NCBI RefSeq assembly: GCF_013184745.1
Contig: NZ_JAATVU010000050.1
Location: 1 to 43,720, forward strand
Direction of reading: 5' to 3'
DNA from: Mangrovicoccus sp. HB161399
GTDB lineage: Bacteria; Pseudomonadota; Alphaproteobacteria; Rhodobacterales; Rhodobacteraceae
Length of the DNA stretch: 43,720 nucleotides
The notes under the pieces are model-generated. The model did no database searches, was not told the DNA's origin, and worked only from the letters and a program-made list of their open reading frames with translations. Shown one piece after another: positions 1 through 8,156 of the stretch (positions are counted from its first letter, which is position 1; each line of letters starts with the position of its first letter). Made by a program: the position numbers and the translations under genes.

Positions 1-871
1 TTGACTTCCGTGGCGTCCTGCCGGATCGGGACGGGACCGCCGGCGGCCCGGATGCGCAGGGCGGACGCCGCGGAATGCCCCAAGGGGATCCCGTCTCCGC
101 TGGCAGTCCCGCCGGAGAGGAACCGGCGGCCGCCTCGGCGTCCGGCCGGTCCCGGACCGCCGCGGGCAGCGGTTTCCCCGGCCGCTCCCCAAGGGCCCCG
201 GGCATCGCCCCGAGCCTGCGGTCCAGCCGCCCGTCCCCCGGACCGCAACCGGCGGCCTCCGGTTCGACCCGGCTCCGTGCCATGCCCGCACCCAGCGCAT
301 CCGGTGCCGCATGGCGGCTCATGGCCCTATCGCCGCCGCCAGGGCCAAGGCTGGCAGGCGAACCAATTCGCCGCACCAACTTGTGGGGCACTGCAAGCCC
401 GGTCGTGTGGTTTCGCATGAAGAGGAACAGCCCCGGCTCGCGATGGATCGCCGGAAGCCTGCGGTCAGCATCCGCGTCGGCCAGCTTGTCGCTTGCCCGG
501 TCCGGGCCGCTGCGGGGGAAATCGTCGGCCGCGGCCTGTGTCACCAGCTGCTTGCAGTCGAGCGCGACGACCGACTGGTCGAGATCGGACAGCCTGCCCT
601 GGAAGTCGATCCCGCGGTTCGGCAGGCCCTTGCCGGCTGTCAAGACGTTCAGCGTCTCATGGCAATGGTTGCACACCAGCCGGCAATTGAAACCGGCCGG
701 CGGCGGCGCGGTCACGAACGGCAGGGCGATGCAGTTCCAGCCGAAGGGCTGATCCTCGTTCCTGTTCTTCCAGATGCCGGGAAGGACCTTCAGCGGACCC
801 AGCTGATCGTCGAAAGGGTGGCGACATCGACGCTGCGCGTCTTCGAAAGCGGACAGCCCAGCAGTCATCAT
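1..871 (-). CDS. Heme-binding beta-barrel family-like protein, partial at left edge (tentative)
   Basis: The frame is open from the ATG at 871 to the left edge, so the 3' end is missing. A GGAG sits just upstream of tandem ATG codons at 871 and 868. The first ~150 residues read like a real protein: GPLKVLPGIWKN, FGWNCIALPF, an ETLN segment, GLPNRGIDFQG, DLDQSVVALD and EPGLFLFMRNHTTG. From memory these resemble a family annotated as heme-binding beta-barrel proteins; the assignment is tentative and the function unproven. After the NHTTG motif (about position 420) the translation becomes rich in Gly, Pro, Ala and Arg and no longer looks like the family, where a conserved C-terminal segment would be expected. 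The C-terminal part may therefore be frameshifted or replaced. It is transcribed in the same direction as the lacI-type gene upstream, 139 bp away. Confidence 0.5.
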   Translation of the reverse strand, partial: MMTAGLSAFEDAQRRCRHPFDDQLGPLKVLPGIWKNRNEDQPFGWNCIALPFVTAPPPAGFNCRLVCNHCHETLNVLTAGKGLPNRGIDFQGRLSDLDQSVVALDCKQLVTQAAADDFPRSGPDRASDKLADADADRRLPAIHREPGLFLFMRNHTTGLAVPHKLVRRIGSPASLGPGGGDRAMSRHAAPDALGAGMARSRVEPEAAGCGPGDGRLDRRLGAMPGALGERPGKPLPAAVRDRPDAEAAAGSSPAGLPAETGSPWGIPRRPPCASGPPAVPSRSGRTPRKS

Positions 872-946
872 CAATTTTCTCCAAAAATATCTTCTTCGAA
901 AAAGGAGTGCCGAACAAAACGCGGCCGACACCGGGGCCGACAGCAC

Positions 947-972
947 AAGTGCTTGCCCAGAACGAAGCACTT
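947..972. terminator. Inverted repeat between the lacI-type gene and the edge gene
   Basis: Perfect 8-bp arms AAGTGCTT (947-954) and AAGCACTT (965-972) with a 10-nt loop, 39 bp past the regulator's stop codon. There is no T-run, so it may be a weak terminator or an operator for the gene starting at 871. Confidence 0.35.
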
Positions 973-1010
973 CTCTCCGGACCCGCCTGCTGCCGCTCGA
1001 CCGCCCGGCG

Positions 1011-2060
1011 CTACCGCGCCATGTCCAGCGGAATGTTCTCCGGGCTGTACAGCACGACTTCCAGCGGCTTCGTGTCGTAGATGTCGACATCCTCGCCGGC
1101 CGCAGCGAAATCGAAATGCTTCAGGACATGCGACACCGCCAGCTTGGCCTGCACCTCGGGCGACTGGTCGATGGCCAGCGACATGATCCCCTCGCGCAGC
1201 ATCCGCGCCGAATGCAGCGTCAGCTCGTGGCCGACGAAGACGGGGGGCGCATCGAGGATCGCCGCGCGGATCGCCGCCTCCACCCCGAGATTGGCCGCGC
1301 CCACGTTGTAGACCGCCACCGCCTCCGGCGCCTCGGCGAAGGCCTTGCGCAGCAGCGCCTCGGAGCGAACCCGGTCGTCGCGCCCCTCCACCACGCCGCG
1401 GATGCGGAAGCCCGGGCCCTGTTCCTTCATGAACGCCTCGATCCCGCGGATCCGCGCGCTGTGGCTCTGGATGTCGCGCGAATTGCACAGCACGATCACC
1501 GTGCCCGGCGCCCGCGCCATCGCCCGGATGAAGAACCCCGCCGTCCGCCCCGAGCGGTAATGGTCCGGCCCGGCATAGCCGATCCGCGCCGTCTCCGGCA
1601 GGTCGGAGATCAGCGTCACCACCGGCACCCCGCGGGCATCGAGCGCCGCCACGGCATCCCGGATCGCCGGATCGTTCCTCGCATAGACGATCACCGCATC
1701 GCATCCGGTCCGCCGCAGCGCCCGCGCCACCGCCGCCGGTTCCTCGGTCTTCAGCATCGTGCGGTGCAGCACGATCGAGGCATCCAGTGCCGCCGCCAGC
1801 CGCCGGAACTCCTGGTGCATCCGTGCGATCAGCGGCAGTTCCGGCCGCACCAGGATCACCTCGATCCGGATCAACCGCCGGTGCGACTGCGGCAGCCGCC
1901 GGTTCAGCCCCAGCTCCCGCGCGACCGCCAGCACCTTGCGGCTCACCTCCTCCGAGACATTGCCGCGCTCGTTGACCACCCGGTCCACCGTCGCGCTGCC
2001 GACCCCCGCGGCCTGCGCCACATCCGCCAGCGTCACGCGCCGGCCTGCCCTCTTTGCCAT
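1011..2060 (-). CDS. LacI-family transcriptional regulator
   Basis: A 349-residue DNA-binding repressor type. The N-terminus has the LacI helix-turn-helix (TLADVAQAAGVGSATVDRVVN, residues ~8-28), followed by the hinge and a periplasmic-binding-protein-like sensor domain that should bind a sugar or sugar derivative. The ATG at 2060 is preferred over the longer in-frame start at 2111 because GGAGG (2067-2072) lies 8 nt upstream and the protein then begins in the usual way, MAKRAGRRVTLADVA. It is divergent from the sugar isomerase/ABC operon starting at 2205, and an inverted repeat at 2079-2094 lies between them, so it most likely controls that operon and itself. The ligand cannot be told from the sequence. 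Confidence 0.9.
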   Translation of the reverse strand: MAKRAGRRVTLADVAQAAGVGSATVDRVVNERGNVSEEVSRKVLAVARELGLNRRLPQSHRRLIRIEVILVRPELPLIARMHQEFRRLAAALDASIVLHRTMLKTEEPAAVARALRRTGCDAVIVYARNDPAIRDAVAALDARGVPVVTLISDLPETARIGYAGPDHYRSGRTAGFFIRAMARAPGTVIVLCNSRDIQSHSARIRGIEAFMKEQGPGFRIRGVVEGRDDRVRSEALLRKAFAEAPEAVAVYNVGAANLGVEAAIRAAILDAPPVFVGHELTLHSARMLREGIMSLAIDQSPEVQAKLAVSHVLKHFDFAAAGEDVDIYDTKPLEVVLYSPENIPLDMAR

Positions 2061-2078
2061 TGCCGCATCCTCCAGGAC

Positions 2079-2094
2079 TGCAACATGCATTGCA
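2079..2094. promoter_or_regulatory. Candidate LacI-type operator
   Basis: TGCAA and TTGCA half-sites 6 bp apart (TGCAACATGCATTGCA), 19 bp upstream of the regulator's start and in the divergent promoter region of the sugar operon. LacI-family operators are short palindromes of this kind. The assignment is inferred from position and symmetry. Confidence 0.45.
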
Positions 2095-2204
2095 GCGCTG
2101 ATGGAAATCAATCACCTTTGCCGCTGCGGTAGCGCTGACAGCCCGGCATGGTCGCCGCCATGGGACCGCGCCCCGGGCGCCCGTCCCGGCACGGGAGGAC
2201 ATTC

Positions 2205-3164
2205 ATGAAGATCGGATTCGTTTCCGACAGCCTCGGGGGCATGGCCTTCGAGGACATGCTCGACACGGCCCAGCGGCTGGGCGTCGACGGGGTCGAGATG
2301 AACACCTGCGGCTGGTCGACCGGCCCGCATCTCGACCTGGAGGCGCTCGCGACCAGCCGCCAGGCGCGGCAGGCCTTCTCGGAGGCCTTCGAGCGCCGCG
2401 GGCTGGAGATCATCGCGCTCAACGCCAACGGCAACCCGGTCCATCCGGGCGATCCCGCCCAGGGCGAGGGGCTGCGCCGGACCATTGTCGCCGCCGGAGA
2501 GCTGGGGCTCAAGACCGTCTGCACCATGTCCGGCCTGCCCGGCGGCACGGCGTCCGACGCGATGCCCAACTGGGTCGTCTCCAGCTGGCCGCCCGAGACC
2601 CGCGCCATCCTCGACTACCAGTGGAACGAGGTGCTGATCCCGTTCTGGACGGACATTGCCCGGCTCGCCGCCGATTGCGGGGTGGAGCGCATCGCTCTGG
2701 AGCTCCACGGCAACCAGTGCGTCTACAACCTGCCGACGCTCAGGCGCCTGCGCGAGGCGATCGGCCCGGTGATCGGCGCCAATCTCGACCCGTCGCACCT
2801 GTTCTGGATGGGGGCCGATCCGCTTCTCGCCGCCGACGGACTGGGCGAGGCGATCTACCATGTCCATGCCAAGGACACGATGCTGAACCCGCCGGTGCAA
2901 GCCGGGACGAGCCTCCTGGAAAACGGCGGGCTCACCGACATTCCGGCCCGGTCCTGGTCCTACGTGACCCTCGGGATCGGCCATGACGAAACCTGGTGGC
3001 GGCAGTTCTGCTACCGGCTGAAGATGGCGGGCTATGACGGCTGGCTGTCGATCGAGCACGAGGACATCCTGCTCAACTCGCTCGAAGGGCTGGAGCGCTC
3101 GGTGCGGCTGCTCGACGCCGTCGCCCCGCGCCAGCCCGCGGATTTCGCGCTCCAGGCGATCTGA
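2205..3164 (+). CDS. Sugar phosphate isomerase/epimerase (xylose isomerase-like TIM barrel)
   Basis: A 319-residue AP-endonuclease-2/xylose-isomerase-like TIM barrel, a cytoplasmic family that isomerises or epimerises sugars and uses divalent metal. Candidate metal or catalytic residues sit where the family has them: E166 in ALELHG, D195 and H198 in NLDPSH, H219/H221 in HVHAKD and E284 in IEHED. The ATG at 2205 has GGGAGGA 5-12 nt upstream. It is the first gene of a plus-strand cluster with a periplasmic binding protein, permease and ATPase, which suggests it acts on the imported sugar or polyol. The substrate is not determinable; neighbours of this type occur in inositol, ribose and related pathways. 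Confidence 0.85.
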   Translation: MKIGFVSDSLGGMAFEDMLDTAQRLGVDGVEMNTCGWSTGPHLDLEALATSRQARQAFSEAFERRGLEIIALNANGNPVHPGDPAQGEGLRRTIVAAGELGLKTVCTMSGLPGGTASDAMPNWVVSSWPPETRAILDYQWNEVLIPFWTDIARLAADCGVERIALELHGNQCVYNLPTLRRLREAIGPVIGANLDPSHLFWMGADPLLAADGLGEAIYHVHAKDTMLNPPVQAGTSLLENGGLTDIPARSWSYVTLGIGHDETWWRQFCYRLKMAGYDGWLSIEHEDILLNSLEGLERSVRLLDAVAPRQPADFALQAI

Positions 3165-3249
3165 GGCGCCTTCACCCGCCCTGCCCTGCATCCCTCGGGA
3201 GGCGGATCGCGGTCAGGGCCCCAAGACCGGAACCCCAGGGAGGAACTCC

Positions 3250-4224
3250 ATGACCCGTCACACCCGTCCCGGCGCCGCGCTCGCGGCCGCCGCACTGCTC
3301 TGTGCATCCGCAGGCATCGCCAGCGCCGCCGACATCGCCGTGATCGGCGGCAAGTCGGACGATCCGTTCTTCAACCTGATCAAGAAGGGCATCGACGATG
3401 CCACCCAGGTGGTCGAGGCCAATGGCGGCTCGGTCAACTACCTGCCGCTGCAGAGCTACGACAATATCGGCGCCGATGCGGCGCAGCTGGTGCGCACCGC
3501 GATCAGCCAGGGCGTCGACGGCATCGCCGTGCCGAACTGGGTGCCGGATTCCGAGGACGAGGCGATCCGCGCCGCGGTGGACGCGGGCATCGCCGTGATC
3601 CTGATGAATGCCGGCGGCATCGACAAGGCGAAGGAGCTCGGCGCGCTGAACTATGTCGGCTCCGACGAATACCTGGCGGGCAAGGCCGCGGGCGAACGCT
3701 TCGGCGAGATGGGCACCAAGAACGTGCTCTGCGTCAACACCGTGCCCGGCGCGGCGACGCTGGAAGCGCGCTGCCAGGGCGTGATCGACGGGGTGACGGC
3801 GGCCGGCGGCACGGCCGAGCAGCTGCCGCTCCCGGCCAGCGCCAACGGCGACCAGACCGCCGTGTCGGAGGCGGTGAAGGCGACGCTGCTGCAGAACCCG
3901 GATGTCGACGGGGTGATCACCGTCTCGGCGCCCGATGCCGATGCGGGCGCCATGGCGATCATGCAGTCGGGACGCATGGGCCAGGTCGCCTTCGCCACCT
4001 TCGACCTTTCCGGCTCGATCCTGTCGCGGATCGAGGAAGGCACCCAGGCCTTCGCCATCGACCAGCAGCCCTATCTGCAATCCCTGCTCTCGGTCCAGCT
4101 CCTGGCATCGCATGTCGATTTCGGCACCCAGCTCCCGACTGCGCCGATCCTCACAGGACCCGGCATTGTCGATGCCGACAATATCGGAGCCGTTCTCGAG
4201 GGGGTCAGCAAGGGGGCGCGCTAA
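3250..4224 (+). CDS. Sugar ABC transporter periplasmic substrate-binding protein
   Basis: A 324-residue type I periplasmic binding protein of the ribose/galactose (FrcB/RbsB-like) class. An N-terminal signal peptide (residues 1-26, ending ASA|AD) directs export, and the mature protein starts with the typical beta strand DIAVIGGKSDDPFF. Further family features are the repeated alpha/beta lobes, AAQLVRTAISQGVDGIAV and VDGVITVSAPDADAGAM. AGGGAGGAA lies just upstream of ATG 3250. It sits between the isomerase gene and the permease gene of the same cluster. A 198-nt spacer with small GC hairpins separates it from the permease, which could let the binding protein be made in excess. The ligand is a sugar or polyol by family; identity unknown. 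Confidence 0.9.
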   Translation: MTRHTRPGAALAAAALLCASAGIASAADIAVIGGKSDDPFFNLIKKGIDDATQVVEANGGSVNYLPLQSYDNIGADAAQLVRTAISQGVDGIAVPNWVPDSEDEAIRAAVDAGIAVILMNAGGIDKAKELGALNYVGSDEYLAGKAAGERFGEMGTKNVLCVNTVPGAATLEARCQGVIDGVTAAGGTAEQLPLPASANGDQTAVSEAVKATLLQNPDVDGVITVSAPDADAGAMAIMQSGRMGQVAFATFDLSGSILSRIEEGTQAFAIDQQPYLQSLLSVQLLASHVDFGTQLPTAPILTGPGIVDADNIGAVLEGVSKGAR

Positions 4225-4422
4225 CGGCGTTCCGGCTCCGGCCCGGGGCTGAGCCCATCGCCTTCTGCACTGGACCCTCCGGTTTCAGCCCGCAGCGGAG
4301 ATGCAGCCTCGGGGCGGAACGCAACCAGCGCCCCCGACGGGGCGGTCCGGCCGCAACTTCTTCCCGGGCCGGGCCGCCGCCCCTGACCCCATTCCACTGA
4401 CGATCGCAGACGAGGATACCCC

Positions 4423-5469
4423 ATGACCACCAAGACCATCGACTCGCCCGGCAATTCGCCCGGCTCCTCCTCCGGCCCCGACCTCTCGATCGGCGGCTTC
4501 CTGCGCCGCCCCGAGGCCGGGGCGCTTCTCGGCCTGCTCTTCGTGCTGGGCTTCTTCATCATCTTCGGCAGCGCCAACTTCCTGAAGCCCGCCGGCGCCG
4601 CCAGCTGGCTGAACGTCGCCGCCAATCTCGGCATCGTCGCCATCCCGGTCGGGCTGCTGATGATCGCGGGCGAGCTCGACATCTCCATCGGCGCGATGAT
4701 CCCGGCAGGCTCGATGACCGTGGCGATCCTCTCGGGCCATTTCGGCCTGCCGATCTTCGTCGGCATGATCGGCGCGATCCTCGTCGGCGTCGCCGTCGGC
4801 TTCGTCAACGGGCTCGTCGTCGTGCGCACCGCCGTGCCCTCGCTGATCGTGACGCTCGGCATGCTCTTCGCCATCCAGGGCCTGATGCTCGGCCTGTCGG
4901 TCCTGCTGACCGGCACCACCTCGGTCGCGCTCTCGGCGGCTCCCTGGGCCAAGTTCCTGTTCGGCCAGTTCCTCTTCAACTCCTTCCAGGTCCTGATCCT
5001 GTGGTGGCTGGCGATCACGGCGATCTTCGTGTTCTTCGTCCACTATTCCCCCTACGGGAACTGGATCTTCGCCATGGGCGGCGACAAGACCAGCGCGCGC
5101 AATGCGGGCATCCCCACCGACCGGCTGACCATCCTGCTCTTCGTCCTCTCGGCCACCGCGGCCAGCTTCGTCGGCATGTGCCAGGCGATCCTGTTCAACT
5201 CGGCACAGGTCTCGGGCGGCATGATCTTCATCTTCAACACGATCATCTCGGTCGTGGTCGGCGGCGTGCTGCTGACGGGCGGCTTCGGCTCGGTGATCGG
5301 CATCTTCTTCGGCACGCTCACCTTCGCCATTGTCAACCAGGGGATCTACTTCACCTCCTTCGACCGCAACTGGGCCTCGCTGATCATCGGCGTGATGCTG
5401 CTAGCGGCCGTGCTGATGAACAACACCTTCCGCAAGATGGCGCTGTCCTACAGCCCGAAGAAGAAGTGA
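4423..5469 (+). CDS. Sugar ABC transporter permease
   Basis: A 348-residue, strongly hydrophobic protein of the BPD_transp_2 type (RbsC/FrcC-like), with about 8-10 membrane spans after a polar N-terminus (residues 1-35). The family-typical GELDISIGAMI segment lies near residue 85 and the later GGVLLTGGFGSVIGIFFGTL segment near residue 285. It forms the membrane channel of the importer served by the binding protein at 3250 and the ATPase at 5478. Its stop codon is 8 nt before the ATPase start, so the two are co-transcribed and probably translationally linked. Confidence 0.92.
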   Translation: MTTKTIDSPGNSPGSSSGPDLSIGGFLRRPEAGALLGLLFVLGFFIIFGSANFLKPAGAASWLNVAANLGIVAIPVGLLMIAGELDISIGAMIPAGSMTVAILSGHFGLPIFVGMIGAILVGVAVGFVNGLVVVRTAVPSLIVTLGMLFAIQGLMLGLSVLLTGTTSVALSAAPWAKFLFGQFLFNSFQVLILWWLAITAIFVFFVHYSPYGNWIFAMGGDKTSARNAGIPTDRLTILLFVLSATAASFVGMCQAILFNSAQVSGGMIFIFNTIISVVVGGVLLTGGFGSVIGIFFGTLTFAIVNQGIYFTSFDRNWASLIIGVMLLAAVLMNNTFRKMALSYSPKKK

Positions 5470-5477
5470 CGCGCGAG

Positions 5478-6299
5478 ATGACCGATCCCATCCTGGAAAT
5501 GGTGAACGTGGACAAGTCCTTCGGGCCGATCGAAGTGCTGCGCGACATCAGCCTGCGCGTCCATGGCGGCGAGGTGCTGTGCCTGCTGGGCGACAACGGC
5601 GCGGGCAAGTCGACCCTGATCAAGACGCTTGCGGGCGTTCACAAGCCGACCTCCGGCACGCTCAAGTTCGAGGGCGAGCCGGTCTCCTTCGACACCCCGC
5701 GCGAGGCGCAGGACCTGGGCATCGCCACCGTCCACCAGTTCGGCGGCACCTTCCCGCTGATGACCATCGGGCGCAGCTTCTTCGTCGGCGACGAGCCCAC
5801 GAAGAAGATCGGCCCCTTCAAGGTCTTCGACCGGAAAACCGCGAACGACATCGCCGTGAAGGCGGTGCGCGATTTCGGCATCACCCGCATCGACGACGGC
5901 GACCGGCTGATCGGCGGGCTCTCGGGCGGCGAACGCCAGTCCCTCGCCATCGCCCGGGCGGTGCATTTCGGCGCGCGCGTGCTGATCCTCGACGAGCCCA
6001 CCGCGGCGCTCGGGGTGAAGCAGGCCAGCCATGTGCTGAGGATCATCCTCGAGGCCCGCGCCCGCGGCCTGGCCGTGATCTTCATCACCCACCAGGTCAC
6101 CCATGCGATGGCCGTCGGCGACCATTTCGCCGTGCTGATCCGCGGCGCCCTGGCGGCAAATTTCCGCCGGGGCCAGAAGACCCGCGAGGAGATCACCGAC
6201 CTCATGGCCGGCGGCGAGGCGCTCGCGTCTCTCGACAGCGGAATCGAGGGCTACATGGCCACCCATAAGGGCCACGCGCCGCCGGTGGCCGCCATCTGA
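5478..6299 (+). CDS. Sugar ABC transporter ATP-binding protein
   Basis: A 273-residue ATPase that powers the importer at the inner membrane face. Walker A is GDNGAGKST (residues 38-46), the signature is LSGGERQ (148-154), and Walker B is LILDEPTAAL with D172 and E173. It has one nucleotide-binding domain, as in FrcA-type systems, not the fused double domain of RbsA or MglA; two copies would be needed per transporter. The GATVHQ-like Q-loop reads ATVHQFGG. Last gene of the 2205-6299 cluster, followed by a GC hairpin at 6315-6343. Confidence 0.92.
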   Translation: MTDPILEMVNVDKSFGPIEVLRDISLRVHGGEVLCLLGDNGAGKSTLIKTLAGVHKPTSGTLKFEGEPVSFDTPREAQDLGIATVHQFGGTFPLMTIGRSFFVGDEPTKKIGPFKVFDRKTANDIAVKAVRDFGITRIDDGDRLIGGLSGGERQSLAIARAVHFGARVLILDEPTAALGVKQASHVLRIILEARARGLAVIFITHQVTHAMAVGDHFAVLIRGALAANFRRGQKTREEITDLMAGGEALASLDSGIEGYMATHKGHAPPVAAI

Positions 6300-6314
6300 T
6301 CCCGGCCAGTGCCT

Positions 6315-6343
6315 TGCCGGCGGGGCCCGAAGCTCCGCCGGCA
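6315..6343. terminator. Terminator-like hairpin between convergent genes
   Basis: Perfect 9-bp arms TGCCGGCGG (6315-6323) and CCGCCGGCA (6335-6343) with an 11-nt loop, between the sugar ATPase stop (6299) and the cyclase stop (6370). There is no T-tract, but position and symmetry fit a bidirectional terminator. Confidence 0.5.
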
Positions 6344-6369
6344 CAGGGCCTTCCGCAGCGGGAATGCCG

Positions 6370-7206
6370 TCAGTGGAAGGCCACGATGCGCGACGGGCCG
6401 CCGCTCGCGCCCTCGACCTTCGGACCGCCGACGAAGATCCAGGCCCCGGCCTCGGGGACGGTGTCCAGGCCGGTCAGGCATTCCGCGCCCCAGCGGCCGG
6501 AGCCGAGCCAGTCGTAATGCACCGGGAAGTCGCCGGAGGCGAGACCGCGGTCAAGCGACAGCGTGTCGACCGCGATCCCCTTCACCGAGCGCTCGGAGAT
6601 CAGCATCGCCGCCGCATCCTCGTGGAAGCCCGGAGTGTGGTTGCGTCCCTCGCTGTCGCGCCCGGCAAAGCGCGGGCCGCGCAGATGTGCCGCCCAGCCG
6701 GAATTCATCGCCACGCAGGCGCCTTCCGGGATCCCGCCGTTGCGCGCCTCCCAGGCAGCGATGTCCTCCGGCGTCAGATACGCATCCGGATCCTCCGCCG
6801 CGCGGGCGCGGATATCGATCACCACCAGCGGGCAGAGCAGGTCGCCCACCGGGATCATGTCGGCGCTCATCCCGTCCTCGGAGAAATGGATCGGCGCGTC
6901 CAGATGCGTGCCGGTATGCTCCATCAGCGTCCAGCGGTTCAGGTTCACGCGGTCCTTCTCCCAGGTCACGGGATGCTCCATCTCGAACCACTTGTCCCCT
7001 GAAAACGTCGGGAAGCCCTCGAACAGTGGATGGCTCAGATCGGTGATCTCGCTGAAGCTGACCGGACCGCGGGCGGCGGCCACAGCGCGCGGGGCGGCGG
7101 CGAAACTGCCGAGGCCCGCAGCCGCGCCAAGGGTGAATCCGGCCTTCAGCAGGCCGCGGCGGGTCGCTTTCCCGCAGATCGCGTGGAGGCAGTTCGGGGG
7201 GCACAT
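6370..7206 (-). CDS. Cyclase-family metal-dependent hydrolase, Tat-exported
   Basis: A 278-residue member of the cyclase/kynurenine formamidase family (PF04199 type), enzymes that open or form amide or lactone-like bonds with a metal ion. The metal-binding signature HTGTHLDAP occupies residues 97-105. The N-terminus has a twin-arginine signal (ATRRGLLKAG, R16-R17, then a hydrophobic stretch ending near AVAA at 44), so the folded enzyme should go to the periplasm; Tat export is seen in some members. ATG 7206 has GAGGAG 9 nt upstream. It is a monocistronic gene, convergent with the sugar operon. Substrate unknown; kynurenine formamidase itself is unlikely for an exported protein. Confidence 0.85.
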   Translation of the reverse strand: MCPPNCLHAICGKATRRGLLKAGFTLGAAAGLGSFAAAPRAVAAARGPVSFSEITDLSHPLFEGFPTFSGDKWFEMEHPVTWEKDRVNLNRWTLMEHTGTHLDAPIHFSEDGMSADMIPVGDLLCPLVVIDIRARAAEDPDAYLTPEDIAAWEARNGGIPEGACVAMNSGWAAHLRGPRFAGRDSEGRNHTPGFHEDAAAMLISERSVKGIAVDTLSLDRGLASGDFPVHYDWLGSGRWGAECLTGLDTVPEAGAWIFVGGPKVEGASGGPSRIVAFH

Positions 7207-7368
7207 GGCAGCGTTCTCCTCTGATGCTGTCCGGACGCGCGCCCTGCGGAACCTCCCCGTCCCGCGCCGCCCGGATTGCGGCCATCCGCGCGCCCTCCGG
7301 GAAATGTACGGAACAGTTAATTCAAGTCAATGCCGACCTCCGGAGCGGCGGCCGGCCGCCTCCGTCCG

Positions 7369-8034
7369 TCAGGCGCCGCCGGTCTCGATGCCCTTCGAGG
7401 CCATGAGAACACGGCAGGCCCCCGCCATGGCGTCGCGGGCATCGGCGCGCTCGGGGCTTTCGGGGAAGCGGGCGTCGAGCAGCAGCTCGAACTGCGCCTT
7501 GGCCTCCGCCGCGGTCATGCCGCCCAGGCTGAGGCTGCAGCGCAGCCAGACCCCGTCGATCACCGAGATCATCGCCCCGGTCATCAGCTCGGCCGTTGCC
7601 GCATCCGACAGCTCGCGCAGCGGCCCCACCAGGTTCGACCGCGTCCGCGCATAGATCACCGTCTGGATGCGCTGGTACTGGCGGTTGTGCGGCACCGCCG
7701 CCGAGAGCGAAATCCAGCCATGCGCGATCGGCGGCCGGAAGGCGCGCGGCGACAGGTTCGCCTCGATCACCGCATAGATCCGTTCCCAGGGGTTGCGCGC
7801 CACCCTCATCATCGCCGCCACCTCGTCGCGCAGCCGCGAATTGCCGTGGCGCAGCGCCGCCTCCAGCAGCTCTTCCTTGGTGCGGAAGTAATGCAGCACG
7901 CTGGCCTTCGACACCCCCGCCTCTTCGGCGACGCGGGCCAGCGTCGTGCCGGGCATGCCGTGCCGCGCCAGGCTGGCATGCGCCGCCGCCGCCAGTTCCC
8001 TGCGCCGGATTGCCGAAAGTGCCTTGCGTCCCAT
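7369..8034 (-). CDS. TetR-family regulator, BetI-like
   Basis: A 221-residue repressor. The N-terminus GRKALSAIRRRELAAAA and the helix-turn-helix TTLARVAEEAGVSKASVLHYF (residues ~30-50) match the BetI pattern (RR-x-x-L near the start, then xxIAxxAGVS), and the C-terminal half is the all-helical ligand domain. BetI proteins sense choline and repress choline/betaine genes. Here the gene is divergent from a choline/betaine-type binding protein, with a 40-bp palindrome and a second small palindrome between them, which supports a local repressor role. The ATG at 8034 is chosen over the in-frame start at 8088 because the shorter form begins like BetI and the longer one would run into the palindrome. 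Confidence 0.85.
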   Translation of the reverse strand: MGRKALSAIRRRELAAAAHASLARHGMPGTTLARVAEEAGVSKASVLHYFRTKEELLEAALRHGNSRLRDEVAAMMRVARNPWERIYAVIEANLSPRAFRPPIAHGWISLSAAVPHNRQYQRIQTVIYARTRSNLVGPLRELSDAATAELMTGAMISVIDGVWLRCSLSLGGMTAAEAKAQFELLLDARFPESPERADARDAMAGACRVLMASKGIETGGA

Positions 8035-8060
8035 GTCCTGCCCCGCTGCCCGAGCGGCAG

Positions 8061-8100
8061 GGGTAGAATAGATTGACTCTGCGGTCAATAAATTCTACCC
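8061..8100. promoter_or_regulatory. 40-bp nested palindrome, candidate operator of the BetI-like regulator
   Basis: Around one centre (8080/8081), outer arms GGGTAGAAT (8061-8069) and ATTCTACCC (8092-8100) and inner arms ATTGAC (8072-8077) and GTCAAT (8084-8089) pair perfectly: 15 of 20 symmetric positions. It lies 27 bp upstream of the regulator start and 57 bp upstream of the binding-protein start, the expected place for a TetR-family operator. Confidence 0.65.
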
Positions 8101-8110
8101 ATCGATTCAT

Positions 8111-8124
8111 TGACCCAAGGGTCA
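8111..8124. promoter_or_regulatory. Second small palindrome in the same intergenic region
   Basis: TGACCC-AA-GGGTCA, a perfect 14-bp palindrome. It shares the TTGAC/GTCA core with the inner arms of the 8061-8100 palindrome, so it may be a second, weaker operator nearer the binding-protein gene. Confidence 0.5.
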
Positions 8125-8156
8125 GCTTATAGACCCGACGCACAGTGGAGTTTCCC

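Noticed and set aside
871-2202. Minus-strand 443-residue frame across the lacI-type gene
   Set aside because: Gly/Ala/Arg shadow of the LacI-family gene, which has clear domain structure in a different frame.
4225-4422. A riboswitch or attenuator in the spacer between sugar binding protein and permease
   Set aside because: Only short GC hairpins such as CGCCCC/GGGGCG are visible; no known aptamer pattern or T-run.
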